Assembly (NCBI RefSeq): GCF_014192645.1
Contig: NZ_JACHYE010000001.1
Location: 1 to 64,000 of the forward strand
Source of the DNA: Herbaspirillum sp. Sphag64
GTDB taxonomy: Bacteria; Pseudomonadota; Gammaproteobacteria; Burkholderiales; Burkholderiaceae_D
Length of the DNA: 64,000 bases
Reading direction: 5' to 3'
The notes beneath the pieces are model-generated. The model saw nothing but the letters and a program-made list of their open reading frames with translations. It was not told the DNA's origin and did no database searches. Within the stretch, counting starts at the first letter, position 1. Every line of letters starts with the position of its first letter. The position numbers were made by a program, and so were the translations under genes. Positions 8,228 to 16,035 of this stretch are shown here, in pieces.

Positions 8228-8678
8228 TTGTCGTCTCGCTAAAGATGGAAATTAGGCCTTCGGTACTTACTGCTGCAGGTCTTGCCGATGCTTGTTCAGA
8301 ATACCTTATTGTTCCTCGGTGGAACGCTGTGACGACTTTTTCCGACGCCGATTCTGCACACTATCAGCCAATTTATGGGGGGGCCTCCAATACCAGCGCT
8401 TCACATTTGCTTGCGCCCCCTTTTAATCCAACCCCAAAAACAATTTTAACAAATAAATTCACTAAATGAGTAATTTGTTTTATTTGATTTAATTAATTCG
8501 TCATTTTTGCAACGACAAACCTGCCCGTTCGTATTTGTCTACGCATGATTGTCCCAGCTGGCAAAGCTCAGCAGCGTAGCATCAAAAATGACTCGCGACT
8601 GTAACACGGTAGCGAATTGACTTAATTGTTTAGCAAGGTAAATAAAGTTAAATTATTGATAACTATCACAGTGGCTTG
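8228..8678. other. AT-rich gap between cheV and the ClpP-like gene
   Basis: No convincing coding frame, RNA gene or terminator is seen in these 451 bases. The part nearest cheV should carry the cheV-cheD promoter; I could not match a FliA-type promoter there. The stretch at 8430-8500 is strongly AT-rich. Short frames in it have no ribosome site and unlikely composition. Confidence 0.4.
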
Positions 8679-9392
8679 TCACTTGCCGGTTGTGGGTGCA
8701 TTGATGACATCCCTGACTTTCAGTATGTCCCAGGTGGTGACGATGCCATTGTCGAGTGCATTACCGAGATGCGGCTTTTGGCATTGTTCGGCACGTGCAT
8801 GGCGGTCTTCGGTACCGAGGCAGAGCAAGACTTTTTCGGGGCTGTCAAATTTAACCTGCGCATCCTTGTGATAGAAAAAGGCCATACCGTGATTGGTTTG
8901 AATATGTACCCATTGATCAACCAGCGCAGGGTTGGCTTTGCCATCGCTGTATTTGTCAATCCATGGTTTGAGGATAGCGGTACTCGACGGCAGCAGTTGT
9001 CCTTGATCCGAGTAATTACCGTGAAAACCGACGGTGGTCATTTCGAGCGGCTGGTCGTCGGAATATTGACGCTGGTTCCCGCCGAGGAACATCCGCGAGC
9101 ACGATGACAAGCAATAGCCGGACAAAGCGGTATTGAGCCCACGCTCGCGAATCATCTGCCCGACGTCATAACCAGTGGGTGCAAATCCACCATGGGAGTC
9201 CTTGAGGATGATGGTAGTGATTCCCGGGTTGTCTTTGAGTGCTGCCGCCAAAATCCGTGCTTCATTTCCCACGACACCGCCGGACATGACCAGATAGGGA
9301 ACGTGCACCGCGAAGTCCATGGCCTGCGCCATCACAGCGATGCTGCAGCCGCCGAGCAAGAGGATTGTTTTGCACCAAGCCTTGTTGAACAT
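8679..9392 (-). CDS. Exported ClpP/crotonase-fold protein, possible periplasmic serine protease
   Basis: A 237-aa protein with a signal peptide (cleavage near AQAMDF, residues 22-26). Two motifs resemble the ClpP/SppA fold: DSHGGFAPTGYDVGQMI, like the S-x-GG oxyanion loop, and GYCLSSCSRMFLGG, like the segment holding the nucleophile serine. Later cysteines (LLCLGTEDRHARAEQC) could form disulfides outside the cytoplasm. It is the third gene behind two YeeE/YedE genes with a 14-base gap. The family has no established function; protease activity is inference, and the catalytic His and Asp were not identified. Confidence 0.6.
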   Translation of the reverse strand: MFNKAWCKTILLLGGCSIAVMAQAMDFAVHVPYLVMSGGVVGNEARILAAALKDNPGITTIILKDSHGGFAPTGYDVGQMIRERGLNTALSGYCLSSCSRMFLGGNQRQYSDDQPLEMTTVGFHGNYSDQGQLLPSSTAILKPWIDKYSDGKANPALVDQWVHIQTNHGMAFFYHKDAQVKFDSPEKVLLCLGTEDRHARAEQCQKPHLGNALDNGIVTTWDILKVRDVINAPTTGK

Positions 9393-9406
9393 GATGATTG
9401 CGACCT

Positions 9407-9853
9407 TTATGAGCGATAACGGTAGCGTTGGATGAGTGCAAACAGCGCCATGCCGGCAAGCATGGCGACACTGAATATCAGCGCTGGTGCACTACCACTG
9501 GCGAGCGATGCCAATGCCGGTCCGGGGCAGTAGCCTGCAATGCCCCAGCCAACGCCGAAGCACAACGCGCCGAGTACCAGAGTGCCTTCTATGTTGCGGC
9601 TGGTGGGCAGGCGTAAGGGTTCGCCAAGCAGGCTTTGCTGTTGTTTGGCGGCACGTCGTTTGGCGATCAGGAATGCAGGTGTCGCCACGGCAATTGCACC
9701 GCCCATGACGAGGATGAGTGAGGGATCCCATTGGCCGGCGAGGTCGAGAAAGCCGAGTACTTTGGCGGGATCGGTCATGCCGGAGAGGATCAAACCAAAG
9801 CCGAAGATGAGGCCGGCGATCAAGGCGGTGATGAGGCTGCTCAGTCGTTGCAT
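9407..9853 (-). CDS. YeeE/YedE-family membrane protein, second half-transporter
   Basis: A 148-aa membrane protein with about four helices. It has the family patterns GLILSGMTDPAKVLGFLDLAG and GVGWGIAGYCPGPAL, the latter with the conserved Cys. YeeE/YedE proteins take up thiosulfate or related sulfur species; in proteobacteria two half-length genes commonly sit side by side and may form one unit. It follows its partner by eight bases. Transported substrate not proven here. Confidence 0.88.
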   Translation of the reverse strand: MQRLSSLITALIAGLIFGFGLILSGMTDPAKVLGFLDLAGQWDPSLILVMGGAIAVATPAFLIAKRRAAKQQQSLLGEPLRLPTSRNIEGTLVLGALCFGVGWGIAGYCPGPALASLASGSAPALIFSVAMLAGMALFALIQRYRYRS

Positions 9854-9861
9854 GGGTATCC

Positions 9862-10302
9862 TTATCCGAGCAGTTGCAGGCCGTGGCGTGCCAGTGCGAC
9901 GGTGACGAAGCCGGCGAGCATAAAGGTGGCGGTGGCGACCAGGGAGCGTGTTGACATGCGTGACAGGCCGCAGACGCCGTGGCCGCTGGTGCAGCCGGCG
10001 CCGTAACGGGTACCCAGTCCGACGAGTAATCCGGCAACAATGAGGCTTGGCGTATCGGCGAGAATGTGGGTGGTTGGTAGCTGTGTGATTGTGCGGTAGA
10101 GCAGCGGTGCGCCGATGAGTCCTGCCAGGAATGCGATTCGCCAGCTGGTGTCTTCTCTTTGAGGCGGTATCAAGCCGCCGATGATGCCGCTGATGCCAGC
10201 AATGCGACCGTTGAACAGGATGAATATCGCTGCCGACAGGCCGATCAGTATTCCTCCCGCTGATGCACTCCAGGGGGTGAATGCGGCCCAATCAATCGTC
10301 AT
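9862..10302 (-). CDS. YeeE/YedE-family membrane protein, first half-transporter
   Basis: A 146-aa membrane protein with the conserved GLGTRYGAGCTSGHGVCG motif (two cysteines) that lines the sulfur-binding path in the family, and NGRIAGISGIIGGL nearer the N-terminus. With the adjacent 148-aa protein it probably makes a sulfur-compound importer. It starts the three-gene minus-strand unit that also includes the ClpP-like exported protein; an ATG at 10302 is preceded by AAAGGAGC. Confidence 0.88.
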   Translation of the reverse strand: MTIDWAAFTPWSASAGGILIGLSAAIFILFNGRIAGISGIIGGLIPPQREDTSWRIAFLAGLIGAPLLYRTITQLPTTHILADTPSLIVAGLLVGLGTRYGAGCTSGHGVCGLSRMSTRSLVATATFMLAGFVTVALARHGLQLLG

Positions 10303-10382
10303 TGCTTTGCTCCTTTTTTGCTTTCTTTTGGTCTCTCTTGCTGAGGGCTATAGTGTAGTGCTTGCTTAGGGAGATGTCAGCT

Positions 10383-10409
10383 GTTGCTGGTGTTGCTGGT
10401 GTTGCTGGT
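10383..10409. repeat. Three tandem copies of the 9-mer GTTGCTGGT
   Basis: GTTGCTGGT is repeated three times without change at 10383-10409, in non-coding sequence between the YeeE gene and the inverted repeat that follows. It is probably replication slippage; no role can be assigned. Confidence 0.8.
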
Positions 10410-10439
10410 GTCGTTCTTTCTTCGCTGATACGTGTTGCT

Positions 10440-10556
10440 CTTCGGACGACCTAGCCGGGGGTGGCCCGGCACAGGTGTTACCCATGTCTCCGGTCTATAC
10501 AGCGAAGCAAGAAAAGTGAGCGGCTGCCGGGCCGCCCCCGGCTTGCTCGTCCGAAG
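10440..10556. repeat. Imperfect 31-bp inverted repeat with a 55-base centre
   Basis: Arms 10440-10470 and 10526-10556 are inverted copies with 28 of 31 matching positions, both starting CTTCGGACGA from the outside and ending in a GC-rich GCCGGG-type block. The layout suggests a small non-autonomous element or an insertion remnant rather than a terminator, because no T-run follows on either strand. The centre (with CAGGTGTTACCCATGTC) resembles sequence I associate with transposase gene starts in Burkholderiales, a weak memory-based link. Confidence 0.6.
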
Positions 10557-10634
10557 AACAAAAGGAATCAGCAAGGACTTGACGCACCGCACTTAGAAAG
10601 TTGATACTTCGCAGGCTCCTGAAAAAGAAGGAGC

Positions 10635-10838
10635 CGAGTTTTGCAGCTCGACCAAGAAGGCGGACATCCGCCTACCGGCGTTATTCGTCCGCACCATGTT
10701 GCACCCTTTACGGGCGGCAGTGGTGAGGAGGCTTCGGCCTGCCGGTTACCTTCTTGCCGGTCTGCAAACCTTGTCACTTGTCGCCCACCTCGTTTTGCAG
10801 CGAAGTGGGCGGCGTTCACGCTTAAGAAGGAGGTTCAT
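10635..10838 (+). promoter_or_regulatory. Structured leader with repeated TTTTGCAG hairpin loops upstream of the 111-aa gene
   Basis: Hairpin A at 10635-10650 (CGAG / CTCG) and hairpin B at 10783-10810 (GCCCACCTCG / CGAAGTGGGC, nine of ten pairs) present the same eight-base loop TTTTGCAG. Between them CTGCAAA (10762-10768) is complementary to either loop, allowing an alternative or kissing pairing. GGCGG-ACAT-CCGCC adds a third small hairpin. A strong ribosome site AAGAAGGAGG follows, seven bases before the ATG at 10839. It looks like a regulatory RNA leader, but the family is not one I can name. Confidence 0.45.
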
Positions 10839-11174
10839 ATGCCTAGCATCGACACATCTGATTCAAAACCCATCCCCCCAACCCACGAAGACTTCCGCTG
10901 GATTACCGGTCCCGGCAAAGACGTCCGCTTCGCCGACTTCATCGAACTCACCCGAGACGTCAGCGCAGGCATCCGCAGCAGCCTGCAAATCAGCTACGCC
11001 AGCGACCTCGCCCGCGAAATCAACCTCGACAACGACCCCGAAGACAGCGCCCACCCCGCTATCGGCAAAACCGATGCCGCCAACCTCCTGCGGCTCTCCA
11101 TCGCCGCTGCCACCCTGCTACAACACATCTCACAGGAACACATCGACCAACTCAACAAATTCTGGGATGAATAA
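10839..11174 (+). CDS. Orphan 111-aa acidic cytoplasmic protein, unrecognised
   Basis: A 111-aa protein with no signal peptide or membrane segment. It is rich in Asp and Ser at the start, and its C-terminal third is helical and hydrophobic (DAANLLRLSIAAATLLQHIS), ending HIDQLNKFWDE. Translation is well supported by an exceptional ribosome site (AAGGAGG) and by strongly biased third positions (mostly C). I do not recognise a family; size and the structured leader recall small genus-specific proteins of Pseudomonas-type genomes with similar leaders, a loose analogy only. It is convergent with brnTA. Confidence 0.7.
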   Translation: MPSIDTSDSKPIPPTHEDFRWITGPGKDVRFADFIELTRDVSAGIRSSLQISYASDLAREINLDNDPEDSAHPAIGKTDAANLLRLSIAAATLLQHISQEHIDQLNKFWDE

Positions 11175-11229
11175 ATAAAAAACCACTTGCACGCAACGCC
11201 TCAATAAATCAAATACGACGCGTGCAAGT
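11175..11229 (-). terminator. Terminator of brnTA
   Basis: A perfect 10-bp inverted repeat, ACTTGCACGC at 11185-11194 and GCGTGCAAGT at 11220-11229, is followed on the minus strand by GGTTTTTTATTTATT. The loop is long (25 bases). It sits just beyond the brnA stop and before the end of the convergent 111-aa gene. Confidence 0.65.
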
Positions 11230-11255
11230 CGACATTGGTGATCATCAGCAAGCGC

Positions 11256-11513
11256 CTACCGCGATTTATGACGCGTCGTTTCCATATACACGCGCAACAA
11301 CTGATTGATCCGCGTCTGATAACCCTGCCCTTGCTCCTTAAACCACGCCAACACATCCGAATCCAGCCGGATTGTCACGGTTTGCTTGGGCGGCGTACGC
11401 AACTCAGCCCGCGCAAAAAAATCATCACTCAACTCAGGAATATCACTCTTATCGATCTCCTTGTCGGACATCGCCGCAAGACGCTTCCAGTCAGTCTTGG
11501 ATACTTTGCTCAT
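11256..11513 (-). CDS. brnA: BrnA-type antitoxin
   Basis: An 85-aa protein ending in a ribbon-helix-helix region (KQTVTIRLDSDVLAWFKEQG, then YQTRINQLLRVYM) as in BrnA. The antitoxin binds and neutralises BrnT and represses their shared promoter. It starts inside the end of brnT (23-base overlap), the standard toxin-first order of brnTA. The ATG at 11513 was chosen because the earlier reading lies inside brnT. Confidence 0.9.
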   Translation of the reverse strand: MSKVSKTDWKRLAAMSDKEIDKSDIPELSDDFFARAELRTPPKQTVTIRLDSDVLAWFKEQGQGYQTRINQLLRVYMETTRHKSR

Positions 11514-11769
11514 AACGTTTAACCTCACTCTTGGTTGCCTTACGGGCAGAGATAATGCGTACTGCATCATCGGCTCGCTCAACATACACCACCACGCCCA
11601 CGATTGACTTGAGCCACCCGAGCGCTAACCAGCGCTCCTCGCCATAATCCTCCCGTGCGTCAGCCATAGTCAGCACAGGATGATTGAAGATATCAATGGC
11701 ATCATTGAAGTCGATGCCATGTTTACGAATATTGGCGCGATTTTTATTTTCGTCCCATTCGAAGTACAT
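11491..11769 (-). CDS. brnT: BrnT-type ribonuclease toxin
   Basis: A 92-aa toxin of the BrnT family (RelE-like fold ribonuclease). Family motifs are complete: FEWDENKNRANIRKHGIDF at the N-terminus, the EERWLALGW centre and RIISARKATKSEVKRYEQ at the end, holding likely catalytic Arg and Glu residues. Such toxins cut RNA and halt growth under stress when BrnA is lost. No truncation is seen, so the pair may be active. Confidence 0.92.
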   Translation of the reverse strand: MYFEWDENKNRANIRKHGIDFNDAIDIFNHPVLTMADAREDYGEERWLALGWLKSIVGVVVYVERADDAVRIISARKATKSEVKRYEQSIQD

Positions 11770-11787
11770 TACGCACCCGTATGTACA

Positions 11788-11804
11788 AATGTATTTACAT
11801 TATA
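11788..11804 (-). promoter_or_regulatory. brnTA promoter -10 box overlapping a palindrome, likely BrnA operator
   Basis: On the minus strand TATAAT (11804-11799) overlaps AATGTA-AA-TACATT (11801-11788), a palindrome with six-base arms, 19 bases before the brnT start. ATGTA also recurs just beside it (11781-11785). Autorepression by BrnA at such a site is the known design for the family; the exact operator is inference. Confidence 0.5.
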
Positions 11805-11851
11805 GTCCAAACCAAGTCTTTTATAACGCCTGATCATCTACATTCCTCCTG

Positions 11852-11886
11852 AACAAAAAAAAGCCCGCCAACGAAAGTTGACAGGG
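11852..11886 (-). terminator. Intrinsic terminator at the end of the long minus-strand unit
   Basis: On the minus strand GCCC-TGT-CAAC-TTTC-GTTG-GC-GGGC is followed by TTTTTTTTG. It lies downstream of the 54-aa gene and ackA and probably ends their transcript. Confidence 0.75.
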
Positions 11887-11988
11887 CTTCCTGAGACAGC
11901 ACACGCAACAGTGCCGTTCCCGCAATTCGCTCACAAGATCAAGAAATCACAATCGATAAGCAAGCCAAGAAGAACAAGAATGGCGAAC

Positions 11989-12153
11989 TCACCCAATCGC
12001 CCGCGCCACGTGATAAACCAACGACCCCATCGTCCCGAACGCGCCCACCAGCATCACATAAGGCGCCCACCGCTGCGCACGCAACGCATAACCCACCAAT
12101 AGCAACAAGACACTGATCACCGGAATCAATATCGTCGGATTCTGCAGATTCAT
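11989..12153 (-). CDS. 54-aa membrane protein downstream of ackA
   Basis: A short frame coding for 54 residues, MNLQNPTILIPVISVLLLLV at the start, with two membrane segments (about 8-23 and 30-48) separated by RAQRW. GAGGGTG lies before the ATG. Position fits a last gene of the phaC-to-ackA unit: 82 bases after ackA and before the terminator at 11852-11886. No family is recognised; strong hydrophobic pattern, ribosome site and location support a real gene. Confidence 0.6.
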   Translation of the reverse strand: MNLQNPTILIPVISVLLLLVGYALRAQRWAPYVMLVGAFGTMGSLVYHVARAIG

Positions 12154-12235
12154 CACACCCTCACCCTATAAACCATCTACCCATTCAATCGCTCAACCGC
12201 TCAACCGTTCACCCCTGCAAAACGTCACAACAAGC

Positions 12236-13423
12236 TCACAACATCTCATGCGCCTGCAAAGCTGCAACCCACTCCTCATTGGTCGGCTCCACCACCACCA
12301 GCACCGCACTCCCCGGCGTTGAAATAACCGCCGCATTCTGTGCATTCAATTCAGCATCAATCTCCACATCCAACCACCCCAGCGCCGCACACACCCGTGC
12401 TCGCAACGGCGCGCTATGCTCACCGATGCCCGCCGTAAAAACCAGCACATCCACACCACCCAATAACGCAATCAAGGCCCCCGCCTCCCGCACAATCCGA
12501 TGCACGTACAAGGCCAGTGCCGCCCTCACCCGCTCGCCCACAGCATCCGAGCGGTCCTCCAAAGGTAACAGGACTGAAGGGTCCGCCGATACGCCAGACA
12601 CCCCCAGCAAGCCTGATTCGTAATACAGCAAATGCGCCACCTGCTGCAGCGTGAGCTTCTCGATCTCCATCAGATAAATCACCGCACCCGGATCGATTGC
12701 GCCGCAACGGGTCCCCATCATCAAACCATCGAGTGCCGAAAAGCCCATCGTCGTGGCGTAACTTTTCAAGTCTTTCATCGCACACAGACTCGCACCACTG
12801 CCAAGATGCGCCGCCAGCATGCGTTGCCGCGCCAATGGCCCGATGCGCTCCGGTACCGCCATCGACAAGTACTGATATGACAAGCCGTGGAAGCCATAAC
12901 GCCGAATTCCTCGTTCCCACGCGGCATAGGGCAAGGCCAGCATCTGCTCAACCGGTGCGATGTCACGGTGGAAGCCAGTATCGAAGCAGGCAATCTGTAC
13001 CAGCTGTGGATGGTCCGCCAGCAAGGCTTCAATCGCATCCAGTGCAAACGGTTGATGCAACGGTGCCAGCGGTATATAGGAGCGTAAGTCTTCAAGTACG
13101 CTGGCATCAACCCGCACCGGATCAAAATACTTGACCCCGCCATGCACCACACGATGCACGACCGCGACCAATGATGCGTCGCCGAGATAGGCCCAGACCT
13201 GCTCCAGCACCGCCAGCAAGGCTGCATGACCAGGTTGCTCACACGAAAGGGCTAGCGCGACACGGATGCCCCCCTTGACCGTTAATGCCGCCTGCGGCGT
13301 ACCGATGGCACTGACCTGCCCGCCCCAGTCGGGTGTGCGCTGACTGGGAATGCGGTCGCGTTGATACAACGCGAACTTGATGCTGGAGGAGCCGCAATTG
13401 AGGACGAGTACATGCTCACTCAT
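12236..13423 (-). CDS. ackA: Acetate kinase (acetate/propionate-type acyl kinase)
   Basis: A 395-aa kinase that makes ATP from acetyl phosphate (or another acyl phosphate). Seen motifs: NCGSSSIKFALY at the N-terminus, VVHRVVHGG, AHLGSGASLCA and GTRCGAIDPG around the active site, and GGVDVLVFTAGIGEHS in the nucleotide domain. It overlaps the phosphotransacylase gene by four bases, so the pair works together: acyl-CoA to acyl phosphate to ATP. Context with phaC suggests energy conservation from excess acyl-CoA under low oxygen. The acyl chain preference (acetate or butyrate) is not determined. Confidence 0.93.
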   Translation of the reverse strand: MSEHVLVLNCGSSSIKFALYQRDRIPSQRTPDWGGQVSAIGTPQAALTVKGGIRVALALSCEQPGHAALLAVLEQVWAYLGDASLVAVVHRVVHGGVKYFDPVRVDASVLEDLRSYIPLAPLHQPFALDAIEALLADHPQLVQIACFDTGFHRDIAPVEQMLALPYAAWERGIRRYGFHGLSYQYLSMAVPERIGPLARQRMLAAHLGSGASLCAMKDLKSYATTMGFSALDGLMMGTRCGAIDPGAVIYLMEIEKLTLQQVAHLLYYESGLLGVSGVSADPSVLLPLEDRSDAVGERVRAALALYVHRIVREAGALIALLGGVDVLVFTAGIGEHSAPLRARVCAALGWLDVEIDAELNAQNAAVISTPGSAVLVVVEPTNEEWVAALQAHEML

Positions 13424-14835
13424 GGCCGTTCGCTCCGGTAACGGTGCGCCAGCAACAAGGCAATGGCGCAGGAGGCCAGCCGGGTCTCGCGGGAGTCGGC
13501 CCGACTGGTGAGAACGATCGGCAAACGTGCTCCCATCACGACCCCGGCACTGGCTGCACCGCCGAGGAATTCGAGCTGCTTGGCGACCATGTTGCCGCTC
13601 TCCAGATCGGGTACCAGCAGAATATCGGCCTGACCAGCAACCTCTGAAACAATACCCTTGATCCTGACTGCTGCTGGTGAAACGGCATTGTCAAAGGCCA
13701 GCGGACCATCGACCAGCGCACCGCTGATCTGTCCCCGGTCTGCCATCTTGCACAGTGCAGCAGCGTCCAGCGTGGCAGGCATATGCGGGTTGATGGTTTC
13801 TACCGCGGCCAGAATCGCTGCGCGTGGCGTCGCTACCCCAATGGTGTGCGCCAGGTCGATTGCATTGCGCAAGATGTCGGCTTTCTCTTCCAGAGTAGGC
13901 GCAATGTTAATGGCGGCATCGGTCAGGATGAACGGGCGTGGATAGGCCGGCGTCTGCATCACGTAGCAATGACTGATGCGGCGTTTGGTGCGTAAGGCCG
14001 GGCTGGCGACCACGGCGGCCATGAGTTCGTCGGTATGCAGGCTGCCTTTCATTAACAATTCAACTGTGCCATTTGCAGCCAGCTCCACTGCGCGCGCTGC
14101 GGCAGCGTGGCTATGGGCAACGTCCTCAATCGGCACACCACCGATGTCGATCCCGGCTGCGGCGGCTACCGCCAGCAGCTTGTCTTTGGGTGCAATCAGG
14201 ATCGGCTTGATCAACCCGGCGGCTTGGGCATCGAGCACTGCCGACAAACTCAGCGCATCGCAAGGGTGCACTACCGCGACCGTCGCTGCACCAAGACCTG
14301 CGGCGTGGTTCAGCAGCTGCGTGAGGCTACCGCTACCGGGGGTGATGCGGATATCGGGCAAGGTGGCGCGTGGACGCACGATGGATTCGGTCGGAGCAAT
14401 GACGTCGGCCTCACCACTGATGACGGTGACATCATCTTGATTGACGCAGGTGCAAGCCAGTGTCAGACGCTTCTTTTCAGGATTGCGGGCGCTGACGGTG
14501 ACGGTGGTACGCAAGGTGTCGCCGATGTGGACCGGTGCCAGAAATTTCAGCGTCTGCCCGAGATAGATCGTGCCCGGCCCCGGCAAGCGTGTGCCCAGCA
14601 CCGCCGAGATCAGTGCCCCGCCAAACATGCCATGCGCAATCACGCCGTGAAAGCGGGTATGCGCGGCATAGTCAGCGTCCAGATGCTGCGGATTCACATC
14701 GCCCGAGATGGCGGCAAACAATTGAATATCGCTGGCAGTCAATGTGCGTTCGATGCTGTCCGCGTCGCCGATTGCCAGTTCATCGAAGACGCGATTGCGG
14801 ATGACGGCGAGTGAGGCGTTGTCTTGCGTTTGCAT
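13420..14835 (-). CDS. MaoC hydratase / phosphate acetyl(butyryl)transferase fusion
   Basis: A 471-aa two-domain protein. Residues about 10-155 are a MaoC-type hot-dog domain (FAAISGDVNPQHLDADYA and FHGVIAHGMFGGALIS carry the usual Asp and His). Residues about 175-471 are a phosphate acetyl/butyryltransferase. MaoC domains hydrate (R)-enoyl-CoA; the second domain turns acyl-CoA into acyl phosphate for the kinase encoded next. Start set at the ATG with AGGAG eight bases upstream. The fusion is known in proteobacteria and joins PHB-type intermediates to ATP production. Short-chain acyl preference is unproven. Confidence 0.9.
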   Translation of the reverse strand: MQTQDNASLAVIRNRVFDELAIGDADSIERTLTASDIQLFAAISGDVNPQHLDADYAAHTRFHGVIAHGMFGGALISAVLGTRLPGPGTIYLGQTLKFLAPVHIGDTLRTTVTVSARNPEKKRLTLACTCVNQDDVTVISGEADVIAPTESIVRPRATLPDIRITPGSGSLTQLLNHAAGLGAATVAVVHPCDALSLSAVLDAQAAGLIKPILIAPKDKLLAVAAAAGIDIGGVPIEDVAHSHAAAARAVELAANGTVELLMKGSLHTDELMAAVVASPALRTKRRISHCYVMQTPAYPRPFILTDAAINIAPTLEEKADILRNAIDLAHTIGVATPRAAILAAVETINPHMPATLDAAALCKMADRGQISGALVDGPLAFDNAVSPAAVRIKGIVSEVAGQADILLVPDLESGNMVAKQLEFLGGAASAGVVMGARLPIVLTSRADSRETRLASCAIALLLAHRYRSERP

Positions 14836-14888
14836 GGTGACTCCTGTGCGTTCGAAAAGTGAAAGTGGATCAAGGCAGATTGATGTCA

Positions 14889-16034
14889 TCAGGCCATCTG
14901 GCTGATGGTTTTTCTGAAACGTCGTAGCGCCGCCATAAACAGCACCGCGCCAATGCCAAAGATTGCCAATAGCTGCGGCCACACAACATCGAGCCCGGCA
15001 CCGCGATACAGAATAGCCTGACCAGCGGCGACAAAGTGTGTCGTCGGCGCGGCCAGCATGATGTCCTGTACTAGTTGCGGCATGCTCTCACGCGGTGTCG
15101 AGCCACCTGAGAGCAGCTCCAGCGGCAGCAGTACCAGCACCAGCAACATGCCAAACTGCGGCATCGAGCGCGCCAGCGTAGCCATGAAAATACCCATCGA
15201 GGTGGTGGCAAACAGATACATCATGGTGACCAGCATGAACAAGGCAATCGACCCCTGAATCGGCACATGCAATGCCCCTTTGACGATCAGCAACAAGGCC
15301 AGCAGCGCCGCCAGCGTGACGACCGCGGCCATCGACCAGACCTTGGCCAACATGATCTGGGCCGGGGTTACCGGCATCACCAGCAAGTGCTCGATGGTGC
15401 CGTGCTCACGCTCACGGATCAACGCGGCACCGGTCAGGATGATGGAGAGCATGGTGACGTTATTAATAATCTCCATCAGCGAACCAAACCAGGATTGCTC
15501 CAGATTTGGATTGAAGCGCATGCGCAATGCCAGCCCGACCGGTGCGGCTGCCCCGCCCTGCTGCCGTTGCACAAACTGGCTGACTTCGTCGTTGATGATC
15601 TGCTCAATATAGCCGTTGCCGGTGAAGGCCTGACTCATGCGGGTGGCATCCACATTGAGCTGGATCACCGGCGCCCGTCCGGCTAATACATCCCGCTGGA
15701 AGTTGGCGGGGATATCGAGCACAAAGGTATAGTCGCCGTCGTCCATACCGGCATCGGCGCGGACGCTGGTGACCAGTTCGGGGGTCTTGAAGTGCGGCGC
15801 ATAGAAACTGGCGGCAATGGTTGCCGACAGGGGCGAACTGTCGTTGTCGATGATCGCGATGGCGGCATTGTGGAGGCTCTCCGGCATGGCGGTGGAAGCG
15901 ACGTAGATCGACAAGGAGAAGGTGTAGGCAATCAGCACCAGCATCGCCGGGTCGCGCAGCAGACTCCACAGTTCCTTGATCCCCAGCCGATAGATATTGG
16001 CCAGGTGATTGCGTCGTTGAGACCGTGTCGGCAT
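14889..16034 (-). CDS. ABC-2-type transport permease (YhhJ/YbhR-like)
   Basis: A 381-aa inner-membrane protein: one N-terminal helix (about 29-50), a large periplasmic domain (about 55-180) and five more helices, the ABC-2 permease design of drug or lipid exporters. The string REREHGTIEHLLVMPVTPAQ is the coupling-helix region typical of YbhR/YhhJ. It begins one base after the RbbA-like gene and should form the half-transporter that completes it. Substrate unknown. Confidence 0.9.
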   Translation of the reverse strand: MPTRSQRRNHLANIYRLGIKELWSLLRDPAMLVLIAYTFSLSIYVASTAMPESLHNAAIAIIDNDSSPLSATIAASFYAPHFKTPELVTSVRADAGMDDGDYTFVLDIPANFQRDVLAGRAPVIQLNVDATRMSQAFTGNGYIEQIINDEVSQFVQRQQGGAAAPVGLALRMRFNPNLEQSWFGSLMEIINNVTMLSIILTGAALIREREHGTIEHLLVMPVTPAQIMLAKVWSMAAVVTLAALLALLLIVKGALHVPIQGSIALFMLVTMMYLFATTSMGIFMATLARSMPQFGMLLVLVLLPLELLSGGSTPRESMPQLVQDIMLAAPTTHFVAAGQAILYRGAGLDVVWPQLLAIFGIGAVLFMAALRRFRKTISQMA

Positions 16035-16035
16035 A

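Noticed and set aside
8191..8469. 92-codon plus-strand frame over the cheV start
   Set aside because: Overlaps cheV antisense and continues into AT-rich non-coding sequence with no ribosome site.
10744..10749. GGTTAC as a third sigma-F -35 element
   Set aside because: No CGAA at 16 bases on the minus strand; the spacing rule fails.
10377..10819. Two minus-strand frames (71 and 83 codons) in the repeat-rich gap
   Set aside because: They are made from the 9-mer repeat, the inverted repeat and the leader hairpins and have no ribosome site.
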